Shown here piece by piece: positions 44,945-57,796 of a stretch of DNA of 64,000 nucleotides. Each line of letters begins with the position of its first letter. Position 1 is the first letter of the stretch. The notes beneath the pieces were generated by a model. That model was not told where the DNA came from and did not search any database. It was given only the letters and a program-made list of their open reading frames with translations. The DNA is taken from assembly GCF_023630255.1 (NCBI RefSeq), contig NZ_JALPRS010000002.1:186001-250000 (forward strand), given 5' to 3'. A program made the position numbers and the translations under genes. The stretch is from Pontibacter deserti (GTDB lineage: Bacteria; Bacteroidota; Bacteroidia; Cytophagales; Hymenobacteraceae).

Positions 44945-45469
44945 ATGACCAGGGAAGAAAAAGAGATAATCGTACAAGATCTGAGCGAGAAGTTAGCTAA
45001 TACTAACTACTTCTATATCACTGATGCTTCTACTATGACAGTTGCTAGCATCAACCAGTTCAGAAGAATGGCATTCGATAGAGGCCTAGAATACAAAGTT
45101 TACAAGAATACATTAATCAAGAAAGCATTAGATACTTTAGAAGCTGACACAACTGCACTGGAAGGTGTGTTGAAAGGTTCATCTGGTATCTTATTCTCTC
45201 CTGAAACAGGTAATGCTCCTGCAAAGCTTATCAAAGACTTTAGGAAAAAAGGACACACGCTTCCACTTTTAAAGGGTGCCTTTATTGATAGCGGTATTTA
45301 TGTTGGTGAGAACCAATTAGATACTCTAGCAACAATCAAGTCTAAGTTCGAGCTGATAGGGGATGTGATTGCATTGCTTCAGTCTCCTGCTAAGAATGTT
45401 ATCTCTGGCCTACAGGGTGGTGGTAATAAACTTGCTGGAATTCTTAAAACACTATCTGAAAAAGAGTAA
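44945..45469 (+). CDS. rplJ: 50S ribosomal protein L10
   Basis: 174 residues from the ATG at 44945 (the extension to 44915 overlaps rplA and is not the usual start). N-terminal MTREEKEIIVQDLSEKLAN and the conserved KNTLIKKAL helix are normal, and the C-terminal helix anchors L7/L12 dimers. With rplL, 45 bp downstream, it makes the ribosomal stalk. Confidence 0.97.
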   Translation: MTREEKEIIVQDLSEKLANTNYFYITDASTMTVASINQFRRMAFDRGLEYKVYKNTLIKKALDTLEADTTALEGVLKGSSGILFSPETGNAPAKLIKDFRKKGHTLPLLKGAFIDSGIYVGENQLDTLATIKSKFELIGDVIALLQSPAKNVISGLQGGGNKLAGILKTLSEKE

Positions 45470-45514
45470 TTTTTAAAAAACGTAATCAATAAGTAACTTT
45501 TAATTTCAATAAAA

Positions 45515-45895
45515 ATGGCAGATTTAAAAGCATTCGCTGAGCAGTTAGTAAACTTAACTGTGAAAGAAGTTAACGAACTAGCTACAATCCTTAAGGACGA
45601 ATACGGTATCGAGCCAGCTGCTGCTGCTCCAGTAATGGTTGCTGGTGGTGGTGCTGCTGAAGGTGGAGCTGCTGCAGAAGAAAAAACTTCTTTTGACGTA
45701 ATTCTTAAGTCAGCAGGTGCATCTAAACTAGCAGTTGTTAAACTTGTTAAAGAACTTACAGGTCTTGGCCTGAAAGAAGCTAAAGAAGTTGTAGACAGCG
45801 CTCCTAAGCCTCTTAAAGAAGGCGTAGCTAAAGATGAAGCAGAATCACTGAAAAAATCTTTGGAAGAAGCTGGTGCTGAAGTGGAGATCAAATAA
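45515..45895 (+). CDS. rplL: 50S ribosomal protein L7/L12
   Basis: 126 residues. The N-terminal dimerisation helix ([21 protein letters not shown]) is followed by an Ala/Gly-rich hinge (about 38-55) and the compact C-terminal domain ([43 protein letters not shown] in parts). Binds translation factors. The rpoB gene follows after 152 bp that contain two hairpins. Confidence 0.98.
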   Translation: MADLKAFAEQLVNLTVKEVNELATILKDEYGIEPAAAAPVMVAGGGAAEGGAAAEEKTSFDVILKSAGASKLAVVKLVKELTGLGLKEAKEVVDSAPKPLKEGVAKDEAESLKKSLEEAGAEVEIK

Positions 45896-45917
45896 TCTCA
45901 CTTTATCAACATATCGA

Positions 45918-46018
45918 GAACAGGTAGACCTGGCGAATCAGTCAGGTCTTTTCCTGTTTGTATACGGATTCAAAATTGAATCCTTTTTTTGCCCAAGGCT
46001 AAGCGTAGTCTTGGGGGC
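45918..46018 (+). promoter_or_regulatory. rplL-rpoB intergenic hairpins, likely attenuator
   Basis: Three structures in order: an imperfect AACAGG...CCTGTT hairpin (about 45919-45958), a terminator-like hairpin GGATTC/GAATCC (45966-45971 with 45978-45983) with seven T residues (45984-45990), and a hairpin CCCAAG/CTTGGG (45992-45997 with 46010-46015). This is where E. coli has a partial terminator that lowers rpoBC relative to ribosomal protein expression. The same role is inferred. Confidence 0.65.
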
Positions 46019-46047
46019 TCGGAACTTATTGTAAACGTTAAATTTCC

Positions 46048-49000
46048 ATGGCTTTGGCTAAGAATAAAACGACAGAGCGTATAAATTTTGCCTCTATCAC
46101 TCCGGTAATCGACTACCCTGACTTCTTGGATGTTCAGTTGCAGTCGTTCCGTGACTTCTTTCAGCTTGAAACAGCAGCTGAAAATAGAGCACAGGAAGGA
46201 TTGTTCAAAGTTTTCGCAGAGAACTTTCCAATCTCCGATTCACGTGAGAACTTCGTTCTGGAGTTCATTGACTATCACGTAGATCCACCAAAATATTCTG
46301 TAGATGAAAGTATCGACAGAGGATTAACATATTCTGTTCCGCTTAAAGCTAAACTGCGTCTGATCTGTAATGATGAAGACAACGAAGACTTTGAGACAAT
46401 TGAACAGGAAGTTTTCCTAGGTAACATACCATATATGACTGAGAAAGGCTCCTTTGTTATCAATGGGGCTGAACGTGTTATTGTATCTCAGTTACACAGA
46501 TCACCAGGTGTGTTCTTTGCTCAAAGCAAGCACACAAATGGTACTAAATTATATTCAGCAAGAATTATCCCTTTCAAAGGTTCTTGGGTAGAGTTTGCTA
46601 CAGACGTTAACAACGTAATGTATGCTTATATAGACCGTAAGAAAAAATTCCCTGTTACCACACTTCTACGTGCAATTGGTTACGGTACTGATAAGGATAT
46701 ACTTGACTTGTTCGGTTTATCAGAAGAGATACCAGCAAATAAGGCTAACCTGAAAAATTCAGTTGGTCGTAAGTTAGCTGCACGTGTTCTTAAGACTTGG
46801 ACCGAAGACTTCGTAGACGAAGATACTGGAGAAGTAGTATCTATTGATCGTAATGAAGTATTATTAGAGCGTGATTCTGAAATTTCTCAGGATGATATAG
46901 ATGTTATACTTGACTCAGGTGTAAAATCAATCATCTTACACAGAGAGAATGTAAACATAGCTGATTATGCGATCATCTATAATACACTACAGAAAGATAA
47001 CTCTAACTCAGAGAAAGAAGCAGTTGAGCAAATCTATCGTCAGCTAAGAAATACAGAAGCACCAGACGAAGAGACAGCTCGTGATATTATTCAAAAGCTG
47101 TTCTTCTCTGATAAGCGATATGACTTAGGTGAAGTTGGTCGTTATAGAATTAACAAGAAACTAGGTAAAGACACGAACTGGGAAGCTAAAGTATTAACGA
47201 ATGATGATATTGTTCTGATCGTTAAATACCTGATTGGCTTAATTAACTCTAGAGCTGTAGTGGATGATATTGACCACTTGAGCAACAGACGTGTAAGAAC
47301 AGTAGGTGAGCAGCTTTATGCACAGTTTGGCGTAGGTCTGGCTCGTATGGCTCGTACTATCAAAGAGCGTATGAACGTACGCGACAATGAAGACTTTAAG
47401 CCAGTAGACCTGATCAACGCAAGAACGCTATCTTCTGTGATCAACTCGTTTTTCGGAACAAACCAGCTTTCTCAGTTCATGGACCAGACTAACCCACTGG
47501 CAGAAGTGACGCACAAACGTCGTGTATCTGCACTGGGGCCAGGTGGTCTTTCAAGAGAGCGTGCTGGTTTCGAGGTACGTGACGTTCACTATACACACTA
47601 TGGTCGTCTATGTACTATCGAGACACCGGAAGGACCAAACATTGGTCTGATATCTTCTCTGTGTGTGCATGCACGCGTAAACCACATGGGCTTTATCGAA
47701 ACACCTTATCGTAAGGTAGTAGATGGTGTAGTGAATGTGGCTGGTGAAGTAGAATATTTAACAGCTGAAGAAGAAGATACACACCACATTGCACAGGCTA
47801 ATGCTGTGATCGATGAGAAAGGTAACTTCATCAATGATAGAGTAAAAGGTAGATTTGAAGGTGACTTCCCAGTAGAAGAGCCATCAACTTATACTTACAT
47901 GGATATTGCACCAAACCAGATTGTATCTGTAGCGGCTTCCATGATTCCTTTCTTGGAGCATGACGATGCTAACCGTGCCCTGATGGGTTCGAACATGCAA
48001 CGTCAGGCAGTTCCGCTTCTTAAACCACAGGCACCTATAGTTGGTACAGGTCTGGAAGGCAGAGCAGCTATTGACTCAAGAGCACTGGTTATAGCTGAAG
48101 GCAATGGTGTAATCGATTTCGTTGACTCAACTAAGATTGTTGTTAAATACGATCTTACTGATGAAGAGAAATTAGTTGCATTTGATGCAGAGTATGTAAC
48201 CTATAAATTGATCAAATTCCGCAGAACGAACCAGGATACATGCATAAACCTGACTCCTTTAGTGAGAACTGGTCAGCGTGTAACTAAAGGTCAGCCGCTT
48301 TGCGAAGGTTATGCTACGAACGATGGAGAGCTTGCTCTGGGGCGTAACTTACAGGTTGCGTTCATGCCATGGCAGGGTTATAACTTCGAGGATGCTATCG
48401 TTATCTCTGAAAAAGTAGTACGTGATGACGTATTTACTTCGATTCACATTGAAGAGTTTGAGCTGGAGGTTCGTGAAACAAAACGTGGTGAGGAAGAATT
48501 AACTTCTGAGATTCCAAATGTTAGCGAAGAAGCGGTTCGTAACCTTGATGAGAATGGTATCATCAGAATAGGTGCTGAAGTTAAAGAAGGAGATATCCTG
48601 ATAGGTAAGATCACTCCTAAAGGTGAAACCGATCCTACTCCTGAGGAGAAACTACTTCGTGCCATCTTCGGTGATAAAGCTGGCGATGTGAAGGATGCTT
48701 CGCTTAAGGCACCGCCATCATTAAATGGTGTTGTTATCGAAACTAAGTTATTCTCTCGTCCTAAGAAGGATAAAAACCTTAGAGCAAAATCTAAGAAAGA
48801 AGTAGAAGAACTTAAAGTTAAATATTCAAAAGACCTTATCGCTATTAAGAATATAATGGTTGATAAACTGGTAGAACTACTGGAAGGTAAAACTACTCAG
48901 GGCATCAAGCATAAGTTCGGTGATGAGATCCTGACGAAAGGTGCTAAGTTCAGCAGAAAGAATATCATAGAAGCCCTCTTCCCTGAGAAGAACCCTTACA

Positions 49001-49926
49001 AGGATGAGAGCAACTATGCCGTTCCGGAAGAAGTGAACATGTTCAAGGACCTGATCCTTGAGAACTGGACAAGTGACGAGAAAACCAACAACATGCTTGT
49101 GGAGTTGGTGAAGAACTATACGAAGCGTCGCAATATTATCTCTGCACATTTTAAGCGTGAAAGATTCACACTGGAAGTAGGAGATGAGTTGCCAGCAGGT
49201 ATCGTGCAATTAGCTAAAGTATACATCGCGAAGAAGCGTAAGCTGAAAGTGGGTGATAAGATGGCCGGTCGTCACGGTAACAAAGGTATAGTTGCCCGTA
49301 TCGTACGCGATGAAGATATGCCATTCTTGGAAGATGGTACTCCGATGGACATCGTGCTTAACCCTCTTGGTGTACCTTCAAGGATGAACATTGGCCAGAT
49401 CTATGAAACTGTACTTGGATGGGCTGGTTTAAGATTAGGTCGTAAATATGCGACTCCTATCTTCGACGGTGCTTCTGAAGAGCAGGTGTCTGCAGAACTG
49501 GCTGAGGCAGGTGTTCCTCGTTTTGGTAGAACGTACCTGTATGATGGTCTGTCTGGAGATAGATTTGATCAGCCAGTAACAGTTGGTGTAATCTACATGC
49601 TGAAACTAGGTCACTTAGTGGATGATAAGATGCACGCACGTTCAATCGGACCATACTCATTGATTACGCAACAGCCTTTGGGTGGTAAAGCCCAGTTTGG
49701 TGGTCAGCGTTTCGGTGAGATGGAGGTGTGGGCACTGGAAGCATTTGGTGCTTCTAACGTACTGCAGGAAATATTAACAGTGAAGTCTGACGACGTGATC
49801 GGCCGTGCAAAAGCTTATGAAGCGATTGTAAAAGGTGATGTATTGCCGAAGCCAAATATCCCTGAATCATTCAATGTATTGATTCATGAGTTAAGAGGCC
49901 TAGCTCTAGAGATCACACTGGAATAG
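46048..49926 (+). CDS. rpoB: DNA-directed RNA polymerase subunit beta
   Basis: 1292 residues, full length for Bacteroidota. Conserved regions include [17 protein letters not shown] and [20 protein letters not shown] (rifampicin-binding region, in parts), the GRHGNKG block in [14 protein letters not shown] and the C-terminal [11 protein letters not shown] segment. Residues of the rifampicin pocket look wild-type in kind. A strong 25-bp hairpin separates it from rpoC. Confidence 0.99.
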   Translation: MALAKNKTTERINFASITPVIDYPDFLDVQLQSFRDFFQLETAAENRAQEGLFKVFAENFPISDSRENFVLEFIDYHVDPPKYSVDESIDRGLTYSVPLKAKLRLICNDEDNEDFETIEQEVFLGNIPYMTEKGSFVINGAERVIVSQLHRSPGVFFAQSKHTNGTKLYSARIIPFKGSWVEFATDVNNVMYAYIDRKKKFPVTTLLRAIGYGTDKDILDLFGLSEEIPANKANLKNSVGRKLAARVLKTWTEDFVDEDTGEVVSIDRNEVLLERDSEISQDDIDVILDSGVKSIILHRENVNIADYAIIYNTLQKDNSNSEKEAVEQIYRQLRNTEAPDEETARDIIQKLFFSDKRYDLGEVGRYRINKKLGKDTNWEAKVLTNDDIVLIVKYLIGLINSRAVVDDIDHLSNRRVRTVGEQLYAQFGVGLARMARTIKERMNVRDNEDFKPVDLINARTLSSVINSFFGTNQLSQFMDQTNPLAEVTHKRRVSALGPGGLSRERAGFEVRDVHYTHYGRLCTIETPEGPNIGLISSLCVHARVNHMGFIETPYRKVVDGVVNVAGEVEYLTAEEEDTHHIAQANAVIDEKGNFINDRVKGRFEGDFPVEEPSTYTYMDIAPNQIVSVAASMIPFLEHDDANRALMGSNMQRQAVPLLKPQAPIVGTGLEGRAAIDSRALVIAEGNGVIDFVDSTKIVVKYDLTDEEKLVAFDAEYVTYKLIKFRRTNQDTCINLTPLVRTGQRVTKGQPLCEGYATNDGELALGRNLQVAFMPWQGYNFEDAIVISEKVVRDDVFTSIHIEEFELEVRETKRGEEELTSEIPNVSEEAVRNLDENGIIRIGAEVKEGDILIGKITPKGETDPTPEEKLLRAIFGDKAGDVKDASLKAPPSLNGVVIETKLFSRPKKDKNLRAKSKKEVEELKVKYSKDLIAIKNIMVDKLVELLEGKTTQGIKHKFGDEILTKGAKFSRKNIIEALFPEKNPYKDESNYAVPEEVNMFKDLILENWTSDEKTNNMLVELVKNYTKRRNIISAHFKRERFTLEVGDELPAGIVQLAKVYIAKKRKLKVGDKMAGRHGNKGIVARIVRDEDMPFLEDGTPMDIVLNPLGVPSRMNIGQIYETVLGWAGLRLGRKYATPIFDGASEEQVSAELAEAGVPRFGRTYLYDGLSGDRFDQPVTVGVIYMLKLGHLVDDKMHARSIGPYSLITQQPLGGKAQFGGQRFGEMEVWALEAFGASNVLQEILTVKSDDVIGRAKAYEAIVKGDVLPKPNIPESFNVLIHELRGLALEITLE

Positions 49927-49980
49927 TAAAGTATAAGCTAAGCGCTACGGAGCAATCCGTAGCGCTTAGCTTATACTTTA
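49927..49980. terminator. 25-bp perfect hairpin with GCAA loop between rpoB and rpoC
   Basis: Arms 49927-49951 and 49956-49980 are perfectly complementary with a GCAA tetraloop (GNRA type). A T-rich tail (TACTTTTAC) follows. It could be an attenuator or an RNase III-type processing site inside the operon, since rpoC has no evident promoter of its own. Confidence 0.7.
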
Positions 49981-50036
49981 TACTTTTACAGATCAGCTGT
50001 AAAGCAAATTAGTTGTATCGACATTATTAGAATAAT

Positions 50037-53000
50037 ATGGCATTTGCAAAAACCAAAAAGCTAACTCAGGACTTCTCTAAAGTAACGATAAGCTTGGCTT
50101 CTCCAGAGTCGATTCTGGAACGTTCCAACGGAGAGGTAGTTAAGCCTGAGACCATAAATTATAGAACCTATAAGCCTGAGATGGGTGGTTTATTCTGCGA
50201 AAGAATATTCGGACCTGTTAAAGACTGGGAATGCCACTGCGGAAAGTATAAAAGAATCAGATACAAAGGCATCATCTGCGACCGTTGCGGTGTAGAGGTG
50301 ACTGAGAAAAAAGTGCGTCGTGAGCGCATGGGCCACATCGAACTGGTAGTTCCTGTAGCACATATCTGGTACTTTAAATCTCTTCCTAACAAAATAGGTT
50401 ATCTGTTAGGCTTACCAACAAAGAAGCTTGACCAGATTATCTACTACGAAAGATATGTAGTAATCCAGCCGGGTATTCTGGCAGAAGACGGTGTAAATAC
50501 ACTGGACTTCTTAACAGAAGATGAATACCTGGATATGGTAGATAAGCTTCCACGCGAGAATCAGATATTGGATAACAACGATCCAAACAAGTTCATCGCG
50601 AAAATGGGTGCTGAAGCATTACAGATGCTATTGGAGCGTACGAACCTGGATGATTTATCATACGAGCTTCGTCACGCTGCCGCTCACGAGACTTCACAGC
50701 AGCGTAAAGCTGAGGCGTTAAAGCGTCTTCGTGTTGTAGAAGCATTCCGTGATGCTGCAACAAGAATAGAAAACAGACCAGAGTGGATGATCATCCGCAT
50801 GGTGCCTGTTATTCCGCCAGAGCTTCGTCCGCTTGTTCCGTTGGATGGTGGACGTTTTGCGACTTCGGATTTGAATGACTTATATCGTCGAGTTATCATC
50901 CGTAACAACCGTCTGAAGCGTCTGATCGAGATCAAAGCTCCTGAAGTTATACTTCGTAACGAGAAGCGTATGCTGCAAGAAGCGGTAGATTCGCTGTTCG
51001 ACAACTCACGTAAAGTGAACGCTGTTCGTGCAGAAGGTAACCGTGCGCTGAAGTCGCTCTCTGATATGCTGAAAGGTAAGCAGGGACGTTTCCGTCAGAA
51101 CTTACTTGGTAAGCGTGTTGACTACTCTGGCCGTTCGGTAATTGTGGTTGGTCCTGAACTGAAGCTGCATGAGTGCGGTCTGCCTAAGAATATGGCAGCT
51201 GAACTCTTCAAGCCGTTCATTATCCGCAAGCTGATCGAAAGAGGTATAGTTAAGACTGTAAAGTCAGCTAAGAAAATAGTAGACCGTAAGGACCCTGTAG
51301 TTTGGGATATCCTGGAGAATGTGCTGAAAGGGCACCCGGTACTCCTTAACCGTGCTCCTACACTACACAGATTAGGTATACAGGCATTCCAGCCAAAACT
51401 GATCGAAGGTAAGGCAATCCAGTTACACCCACTTGTGTGTACTGCGTTCAACGCCGACTTTGACGGTGACCAGATGGCGGTGCACGTTCCACTGGGACCT
51501 GCTGCAATCCTGGAAGCCTCAATGTTGATGCTTGCTTCACATAACATCCTGAACCCTGCTAACGGTGCTCCAATTGCAGTACCATCTCAGGACATGGTTC
51601 TTGGTTTATATTATGTAACTAAAGGTAAGCGTAGCACAGAAACAGAAACTATCAAAGGAGAAGGCATGAGCTTCTATTCTCCTGAAGAAGTTATTATTGC
51701 TATAAACGAAGGTCGCCTTTCTAAGCATGCACATATTAAAGTGCGTGTAAACGTGAAGAACGAAAAAGGTGAGATCGAAAACAGATTAACAGAAACCGTA
51801 GCTGGTCGTGTATTATTCAACCAGTTTGTTCCTGAGGAAGTTGGATACATTGATGAACTGTTGACCAAGAAAAAGCTTCAGCAGGTTATATCTCGTGTGT
51901 TCAAAGAAACAGGTATGGCTCGTACGGCTCACTTCCTGGATGATATCAAAACACTTGGATTCCAGTCTGCTTATAAAGGTGGTCTGTCAATGGGTCTTGG
52001 TGATATCAATATCCCGGCAGAGAAAGAGGTACTGGTAGAGCAGGCTAAGAAAGATGTAGATGCTGTATGGCAGAACTACTCAATGGGTCTGATCACTGAT
52101 AACGAGCGTTACAACCAGGTAATTGATATTTGGACACGTATCAACAATCAGATTACTGAAACGCTGATGCGCCGTCTGGAAAATGAGGATCAGGGCTTCA
52201 ACTCAATCTTCATGATGATGCACTCTGGTGCCCGTGGTTCAAGAGAGCAGATCCGTCAGTTAGGTGGTATGCGTGGTCTGATGGCTAAGCCTCAGAAATC
52301 ATTGCAAGGTTCAGTAGGTGAGATTATCGAGAACCCAATCTTATCTAACTTTAAGGAAGGTCTGGATGTAATCGAGTACTTCATCTCTACACACGGTGCT
52401 CGTAAAGGTCTTGCCGATACAGCGCTTAAAACTGCGGATGCTGGTTACCTGACTCGTCGTCTGGTAGACGTATCTCAGGACGTAATTGTGAACGAAGAAG
52501 ATTGCGGTACACTACGTGGTCTGGAAGTAAGTGCGCTGAAAGATAATGAAGATATCGTGGAGTCTCTGTCAGAGCGTATACTTGGTCGTGTAACTGTACA
52601 CGATGTATATGACCCAATTACAAATGAGCTTATAGTTGAGTCTGGTTCTGAAATTACGGAAGATATAGCCCGTGACATTGAGAACACAGCGATTGAAGCA
52701 GTAGAGATCCGTTCAGTACTTACTTGTGAGTCTAAGCGTGGTATTTGCGCTAAGTGCTACGGCCGTAACCTGGCAACAGGATTTATGGTGCAGAAAGGTG
52801 AGGCAGTTGGTGTTATTGCAGCACAATCAATTGGTGAGCCTGGTACACAGCTGACACTTCGTACGTTCCACGTTGGTGGTACGGCATCTAACATTGCGGT
52901 AGAAGCAACTATAAAAGCAAAGTTTGCTGGTAAAATCGAATATGAAGATGTGCGTACAATCGACACGATCAACAACGAGGGTGAGCCAGTGAAAGTAGTA

Positions 53001-54353
53001 ATGGGACGTTCGGGTGAAGTGAAGATAGTTGATCCAAACACAGGAAAACTGTTTATTTCCAACCACGTGCCTTACGGTTCATTCCTGACAGTAACAGATG
53101 GTCAGATCATTGAAAAAGGTGACAACATCTGTAGCTGGGATCCATACAATGCAGTTATACTTTCAGAATTCGATGGTACAGTAACCTACGAATCAATTAT
53201 TGAAGGTATCACTTACCGTGAAGAGTCTGATGAACAGACTGGTTACCGTGAGAAAGTGATTATCGATACAAAAGATAAGACACAGAACCCAGCTATAATT
53301 GTAAATCCTAAGAATGGTGAGCCAAAAGGTTATAACATTCCGGTAGGTGCACACATTGTGGTAGAAGATGGTGAGAAAATCAAAGCAGGGCAGATACTTG
53401 TTAAGATTCCTCGCGCAATCGGTAAAACAAGAGATATTACAGGTGGTCTTCCACGAGTTACAGAATTGTTCGAAGCACGTAACCCATCTAACCCGGCAGT
53501 AGTGTCTGAAATTGATGGTGTAGTTACGTATGGTAGCGTGAAGCGTGGTAACCGTGAAATCTTCATTGAATCGAAAGATGGCGTGAAGAAGAAATACATG
53601 GTTCCACTTTCTAAGCACATTCTGGTTCAGGATAATGACTTCGTTCGTGCAGGTATGCCATTATCAGATGGTGCAATTACGCCAACAGATATTCTGAATA
53701 TACAAGGACCTGGTGCTGTACAAGAGTACCTGGTAAATGAGATTCAGGAAGTATACCGTCTGCAGGGTGTGAAGATCAATGATAAGCACATTGAAGTAGT
53801 AGTTCGCCAAATGATGCAGAAAGTAGTGATCATCGATCCAGGTGATACAAGCTTCTTGGAGCACCAGGTTGTTGATAAAATCAACTTCATGGAAGAGAAC
53901 GACCGCATTATCGATATGAAAGTGGTGGAAGAAGCAGGAGATTCTGCTAACCTGAAACCAGGTCAGATTGTAACTGCTCGTCGTCTGCGTGATGAGAACT
54001 CTAGCTTGAAACGCCGTGACTTAAGACTAGTGACAGTTCGTGATGCTTCACCTGCTGTTTCTCGTCCAACGTTACAAGGTATAACACAGGCTTCATTGGG
54101 TACTCAGAGCTTTATATCGGCAGCTTCGTTCCAGGAAACTACGAAAGTACTTAGCGAAGCAGCAATCAAAGGTAAGGCAGATGAACTGTTAGGCTTGAAA
54201 GAGAACGTAATTGTCGGACATCTAATACCAGCTGGTACTGGATTAAAAGAGTACCAGAAACTGATTGTTGGAAGCCAGGAAGAATACGAATCTTTAACAG
54301 AGTCTAAAAAGGCATCAGCTAAATCAAGACAGCAGGCACTTCAGAATAAATAA
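50037..54353 (+). CDS. rpoC: DNA-directed RNA polymerase subunit beta'
   Basis: 1438 residues. The zinc-binding site with [20 protein letters not shown] is near residues 66-85, the catalytic [15 protein letters not shown] is present, and the bridge-helix and trigger-loop regions are complete ([32 protein letters not shown] in parts). The C-terminus ends [13 protein letters not shown]. Follows rpoB by 110 bp with a large hairpin between; DUF3467 gene follows by 5 bp. Confidence 0.99.
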   Translation: MAFAKTKKLTQDFSKVTISLASPESILERSNGEVVKPETINYRTYKPEMGGLFCERIFGPVKDWECHCGKYKRIRYKGIICDRCGVEVTEKKVRRERMGHIELVVPVAHIWYFKSLPNKIGYLLGLPTKKLDQIIYYERYVVIQPGILAEDGVNTLDFLTEDEYLDMVDKLPRENQILDNNDPNKFIAKMGAEALQMLLERTNLDDLSYELRHAAAHETSQQRKAEALKRLRVVEAFRDAATRIENRPEWMIIRMVPVIPPELRPLVPLDGGRFATSDLNDLYRRVIIRNNRLKRLIEIKAPEVILRNEKRMLQEAVDSLFDNSRKVNAVRAEGNRALKSLSDMLKGKQGRFRQNLLGKRVDYSGRSVIVVGPELKLHECGLPKNMAAELFKPFIIRKLIERGIVKTVKSAKKIVDRKDPVVWDILENVLKGHPVLLNRAPTLHRLGIQAFQPKLIEGKAIQLHPLVCTAFNADFDGDQMAVHVPLGPAAILEASMLMLASHNILNPANGAPIAVPSQDMVLGLYYVTKGKRSTETETIKGEGMSFYSPEEVIIAINEGRLSKHAHIKVRVNVKNEKGEIENRLTETVAGRVLFNQFVPEEVGYIDELLTKKKLQQVISRVFKETGMARTAHFLDDIKTLGFQSAYKGGLSMGLGDINIPAEKEVLVEQAKKDVDAVWQNYSMGLITDNERYNQVIDIWTRINNQITETLMRRLENEDQGFNSIFMMMHSGARGSREQIRQLGGMRGLMAKPQKSLQGSVGEIIENPILSNFKEGLDVIEYFISTHGARKGLADTALKTADAGYLTRRLVDVSQDVIVNEEDCGTLRGLEVSALKDNEDIVESLSERILGRVTVHDVYDPITNELIVESGSEITEDIARDIENTAIEAVEIRSVLTCESKRGICAKCYGRNLATGFMVQKGEAVGVIAAQSIGEPGTQLTLRTFHVGGTASNIAVEATIKAKFAGKIEYEDVRTIDTINNEGEPVKVVMGRSGEVKIVDPNTGKLFISNHVPYGSFLTVTDGQIIEKGDNICSWDPYNAVILSEFDGTVTYESIIEGITYREESDEQTGYREKVIIDTKDKTQNPAIIVNPKNGEPKGYNIPVGAHIVVEDGEKIKAGQILVKIPRAIGKTRDITGGLPRVTELFEARNPSNPAVVSEIDGVVTYGSVKRGNREIFIESKDGVKKKYMVPLSKHILVQDNDFVRAGMPLSDGAITPTDILNIQGPGAVQEYLVNEIQEVYRLQGVKINDKHIEVVVRQMMQKVVIIDPGDTSFLEHQVVDKINFMEENDRIIDMKVVEEAGDSANLKPGQIVTARRLRDENSSLKRRDLRLVTVRDASPAVSRPTLQGITQASLGTQSFISAASFQETTKVLSEAAIKGKADELLGLKENVIVGHLIPAGTGLKEYQKLIVGSQEEYESLTESKKASAKSRQQALQNK

Positions 54354-54358
54354 TAAAA

Positions 54359-54676
54359 ATGGCGGAAGAACAGCAGAATCAAAATCAGATTAACATCGAG
54401 CTATCGGAAGAAATAGCAGAAGGGCAGTATGCTAACCTTGCTATGATTGCGCATTCGAGCAGTGAGTTTGTAATAGATTTTATCCGTCTGATGCCAGGTT
54501 TGCCAAAAGCGAAAGTCAAATCAAGAGTTGTTATCACACCAGAGCATGCTAAGAGATTATTAGCTGCTCTGGCAGATAACATCAAAAAATACGAACAAAG
54601 CTTTGGGGATATAAAGCAGGCAAATGAAACGCCATCATTTCCAATGAACTTCGGAGGTACTGTTGGCGAAGCATAA
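54359..54676 (+). CDS. DUF3467 domain protein
   Basis: 105 residues with the DUF3467 core: EGQYANLAMIAHSSSEFVIDFIRLMPGLPKAKVKSRVVITPEHAKRLLAAL (in parts here). Function unknown; family members are small cytoplasmic proteins. It starts 5 bp after rpoC, so it is the last gene of the rpoBC transcript, a position conserved in Bacteroidota. This suggests a link to transcription, but nothing in the sequence shows it directly. Confidence 0.85.
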   Translation: MAEEQQNQNQINIELSEEIAEGQYANLAMIAHSSSEFVIDFIRLMPGLPKAKVKSRVVITPEHAKRLLAALADNIKKYEQSFGDIKQANETPSFPMNFGGTVGEA

Positions 54677-54703
54677 GATGCTAATAATTAAATAATTAAA
54701 ATT

Positions 54704-54734
54704 TTGAAATTGCAAAGTGATTTTTATACCTTTG
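54704..54734 (+). promoter_or_regulatory. Promoter of the rpsL-rpsG-fusA-rpsJ unit
   Basis: TTG (54704-54706), 20-nt spacer, TACCTTTG (54727-54734), followed by CAGTCC. It lies about 47 bp upstream of rpsL. Confidence 0.75.
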
Positions 54735-54780
54735 CAGTCCAAAATTTAAAGTGGAAAAATCTATAATTAACAGATTGTAA

Positions 54781-55194
54781 ATGCCTACTATACAGCAATT
54801 AGTAAGAAAAGGCAGAGAAAAACTGACATCAAAGTCAAAATCTCCAGCCTTAGATTCATGCCCACAGCGTCGTGGAGTGTGTACAAGAGTATATACTACA
54901 ACTCCTAAGAAACCAAACTCTGCAATGCGTAAAGTTGCAAGGGTAAGATTAACAAACGGTAAAGAGGTTAACGCCTATATCCCTGGTGAAGGTCACAACC
55001 TTCAGGAGCACTCAATTGTGCTTATCAGAGGTGGTAGAGTAAAAGACCTTCCAGGTGTTCGTTACCACATCGTTCGTGGTGCACTTGATACTGCAGGTGT
55101 TAGTGGCCGTCTTCAGTCACGTTCTAAGTACGGAGCTAAGAGACCAAAGCCAGGACAAGCGCCAGCAGCTGCCGGAAAAGGTAAAAAGAAATAA
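54781..55194 (+). CDS. rpsL: 30S ribosomal protein S12
   Basis: 137 residues. The decoding-site loops are intact: [21 protein letters not shown] (in part; K42-equivalent in TPKKPNS) and [13 protein letters not shown]. No streptomycin-resistance-type change is evident at these loops. The C-terminal tail is a basic, Ala/Lys/Pro-rich extension. First gene of the str operon. Confidence 0.98.
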   Translation: MPTIQQLVRKGREKLTSKSKSPALDSCPQRRGVCTRVYTTTPKKPNSAMRKVARVRLTNGKEVNAYIPGEGHNLQEHSIVLIRGGRVKDLPGVRYHIVRGALDTAGVSGRLQSRSKYGAKRPKPGQAPAAAGKGKKK

Positions 55195-55212
55195 TAAATA
55201 CAGTATAATACA

Positions 55213-55680
55213 ATGAGAAAAGCAAAGCCGAAGAGTAGAATTCTCCTTCCAGATCCAAAATATAAAGAAACATTAGTAACACGTTTTGTAAACTACCTTA
55301 TGGTAGATGGCAAGAAAAGTGTTGCTTATGGTATCTTCTATGATGCTGTAGATCTAGTAGAGCAAAGAACAAAAGAAAACGGTCTTGAAACTTGGAAGAA
55401 GGCATTGAACAACATCATGCCTAGCGTAGAAGTTAAAAGCCGTCGTGTAGGAGGAGCTACTTTCCAAGTGCCGACTGAGGTTCGTCCGGACCGCAGAGTA
55501 TCTCTAGGAATCAAATGGATGATTTCCTACTCACGTAAGAGAGGTGAGAAGACAATGAAGGATAAATTAGCAGGTGAAATTATTGCAGCTGCTAAAGGTG
55601 AAGGTGCTGCCGTTAAGAAAAAAGACGATACGCACAGAATGGCAGAAGCAAACAAAGCATTCTCACACTTTAGATTCTAG
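55213..55680 (+). CDS. rpsG: 30S ribosomal protein S7
   Basis: 155 residues, full length. [22 protein letters not shown] at the N-terminus (first residues given), the 16S-binding block [17 protein letters not shown], and the C-terminal [13 protein letters not shown]. Starts the assembly of the 30S head. Ends 2 bp before fusA. Confidence 0.98.
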   Translation: MRKAKPKSRILLPDPKYKETLVTRFVNYLMVDGKKSVAYGIFYDAVDLVEQRTKENGLETWKKALNNIMPSVEVKSRRVGGATFQVPTEVRPDRRVSLGIKWMISYSRKRGEKTMKDKLAGEIIAAAKGEGAAVKKKDDTHRMAEANKAFSHFRF

Positions 55681-55682
55681 TA

Positions 55683-57785
55683 ATGGCAAGAGACTTAAAA
55701 TACACACGAAATATTGGTATTGCTGCGCACATTGATGCTGGTAAAACCACTACTACTGAACGTATACTTTATTATACAGGTAAATCACACAAAATAGGTG
55801 AGGTTCACGAAGGTGGTGCAACTACTGACTGGATGGAGCAGGAGCAGGAGCGTGGTATTACAATTACGTCTGCTGCAGTAACAGTAAACTGGCCATACAG
55901 AGGCAATGATTACCATATCAACATTATTGATACTCCAGGTCACGTTGACTTTACAGTAGAAGTGAATCGTTCACTTCGCGTACTAGATGGTCTGGTGTTC
56001 CTTTTCTCTGCTGTTGATGGTGTAGAGCCTCAGTCAGAAACTAACTGGCGCCTTGCGGACAACTATAAAGTTGCTCGTTTAGGTTTTGTAAATAAAATGG
56101 ACCGTTCAGGTGCTGATTTCCTTGCTGTATGTAAGCAGGTGAAAGAAATGCTGGGTAGCAATGCTGTAGCATTACAGTTACCAATCGGTTCTGAAGATAA
56201 CTTTAAAGGTGTAGTAGACCTTGTAAACTTCAGAGGTATTGTTTGGAATGAATCAGATAAAGGTATGACCTTTACAGAGGTTCCTATTCCGGATGATATG
56301 ATAGAGGAAGCAGAAGAGTACAGAGAGAAGCTTCTGGAAGCTGTAGCTGAGTATGATGAGTCTTTAATGGAGAAATATTTTGAAGATCCAAACTCAATTA
56401 CTGAAGACGAAATTATTGCTGCTCTTCGTGCTGCAACTATAGACATGGCAATTGTGCCAATGCTTTGCGGATCATCTTTCAAAAACAAAGGTGTACAGAC
56501 AATGCTTGACTACGTGATGGCATTACTTCCATCACCAGTAGATAAAGAAAGCATTATTGGTACAAATCCAGATACAGACGCAGAAGTAGCAAGAAAACCA
56601 TCGGCAAGTGAACCATTTGCAGGTTTGGCTTTCAAAATCGCAACTGACCCTTATGTGGGACGTCTGTGCTTCGTTCGAGCGTATTCAGGTGTGCTCGAGT
56701 CAGGTTCTTATGTGTTTAACACTCGTTCAAATAACAAAGAACGTATCTCACGTATTTTCCAAATGCACGCAAACAAGCAGAACCAGATCGAAAGACTGGA
56801 AGCAGGTGACATTGCGGCTGTAGTTGGTTTCAAAGATATCAAAACAGGAGATACACTATGCGATCAGAACAGTAAGATAGTACTGGAGTCTATGGAGTTC
56901 CCTGAACCAGTTATTGGATATGCAATTGAGCCTAAAACTCAGGCGGACTCTGATAAGATGGGTATGGCAATCGCTAAACTTGTTGAAGAAGATCCAACTT
57001 TACAGGTAAATACTGATGAGGAAACTGGTCAGACTATCCTAAGAGGTATGGGTGAGCTTCACCTGGAGATCATCATCGATCGTATGAAGCGTGAATTCAA
57101 GGTTGAACTGAACCAGGGTGCACCACAGGTAGCTTACAAAGAAACAATCACTAAGACAGTTGAGCATAGAGAAGTGTTCAAGAAGCAGTCGGGTGGTCGT
57201 GGTAAGTTTGCCGATATCGTGTTCACAATGGGACCACGTGAAGATGGTAAGCAAGGCCTGGAATTTGAAAACGCAATCGTAGGTGGTGTGATTCCAAGAG
57301 AATTTATTCCAGCTGTACAGAAAGGCTTCGAAGAAGCAATGAAGAACGGTATTCTTGCGGGCTTCCCTATCGATTCAATGAAAGTTCGTCTGTTCCATGG
57401 TTCATTCCACGATGTTGACTCTGATTCTTTATCATTTGAATTGGCAGCTCGTCAAGGTTTCAAAGAAGCAGGTAAGCAATGTGCACCAAAACTTCTTGAG
57501 CCAATCATGGCAGTTGATGTTGTTACACCAGATGAATACACTGGACCAGTAACAGGTGACTTGAACAGAAGAAGAGGTATCATGAAAGGTATGGATACAA
57601 AAGGTACATCAACTGTAGTGAAAGCAGATGTTCCTTTATCAGAACTATTCGGATATGTTACTGACCTTCGTACAATCACTTCAGGTAGAGCTACTGCTTC
57701 TCTTACTTTCGCTCATTATGAGCAAGTACCGCAGAACTTAGCAGATGGCATCATTGCTAAAATAAAAGGAACAGCAGCTAAATAG
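55683..57785 (+). CDS. fusA: Elongation factor G
   Basis: 700 residues. G1 [19 protein letters not shown] starts at residue 16; switch and G3 blocks [12 protein letters not shown] and [12 protein letters not shown] follow; G4 [10 protein letters not shown] is present. Domains IV and V are complete ([27 protein letters not shown] in parts). Catalyses ribosome translocation and, with RRF, recycling. Part of the str operon. Confidence 0.99.
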   Translation: MARDLKYTRNIGIAAHIDAGKTTTTERILYYTGKSHKIGEVHEGGATTDWMEQEQERGITITSAAVTVNWPYRGNDYHINIIDTPGHVDFTVEVNRSLRVLDGLVFLFSAVDGVEPQSETNWRLADNYKVARLGFVNKMDRSGADFLAVCKQVKEMLGSNAVALQLPIGSEDNFKGVVDLVNFRGIVWNESDKGMTFTEVPIPDDMIEEAEEYREKLLEAVAEYDESLMEKYFEDPNSITEDEIIAALRAATIDMAIVPMLCGSSFKNKGVQTMLDYVMALLPSPVDKESIIGTNPDTDAEVARKPSASEPFAGLAFKIATDPYVGRLCFVRAYSGVLESGSYVFNTRSNNKERISRIFQMHANKQNQIERLEAGDIAAVVGFKDIKTGDTLCDQNSKIVLESMEFPEPVIGYAIEPKTQADSDKMGMAIAKLVEEDPTLQVNTDEETGQTILRGMGELHLEIIIDRMKREFKVELNQGAPQVAYKETITKTVEHREVFKKQSGGRGKFADIVFTMGPREDGKQGLEFENAIVGGVIPREFIPAVQKGFEEAMKNGILAGFPIDSMKVRLFHGSFHDVDSDSLSFELAARQGFKEAGKQCAPKLLEPIMAVDVVTPDEYTGPVTGDLNRRRGIMKGMDTKGTSTVVKADVPLSELFGYVTDLRTITSGRATASLTFAHYEQVPQNLADGIIAKIKGTAAK

Positions 57786-57796
57786 TAGTTAAAATA

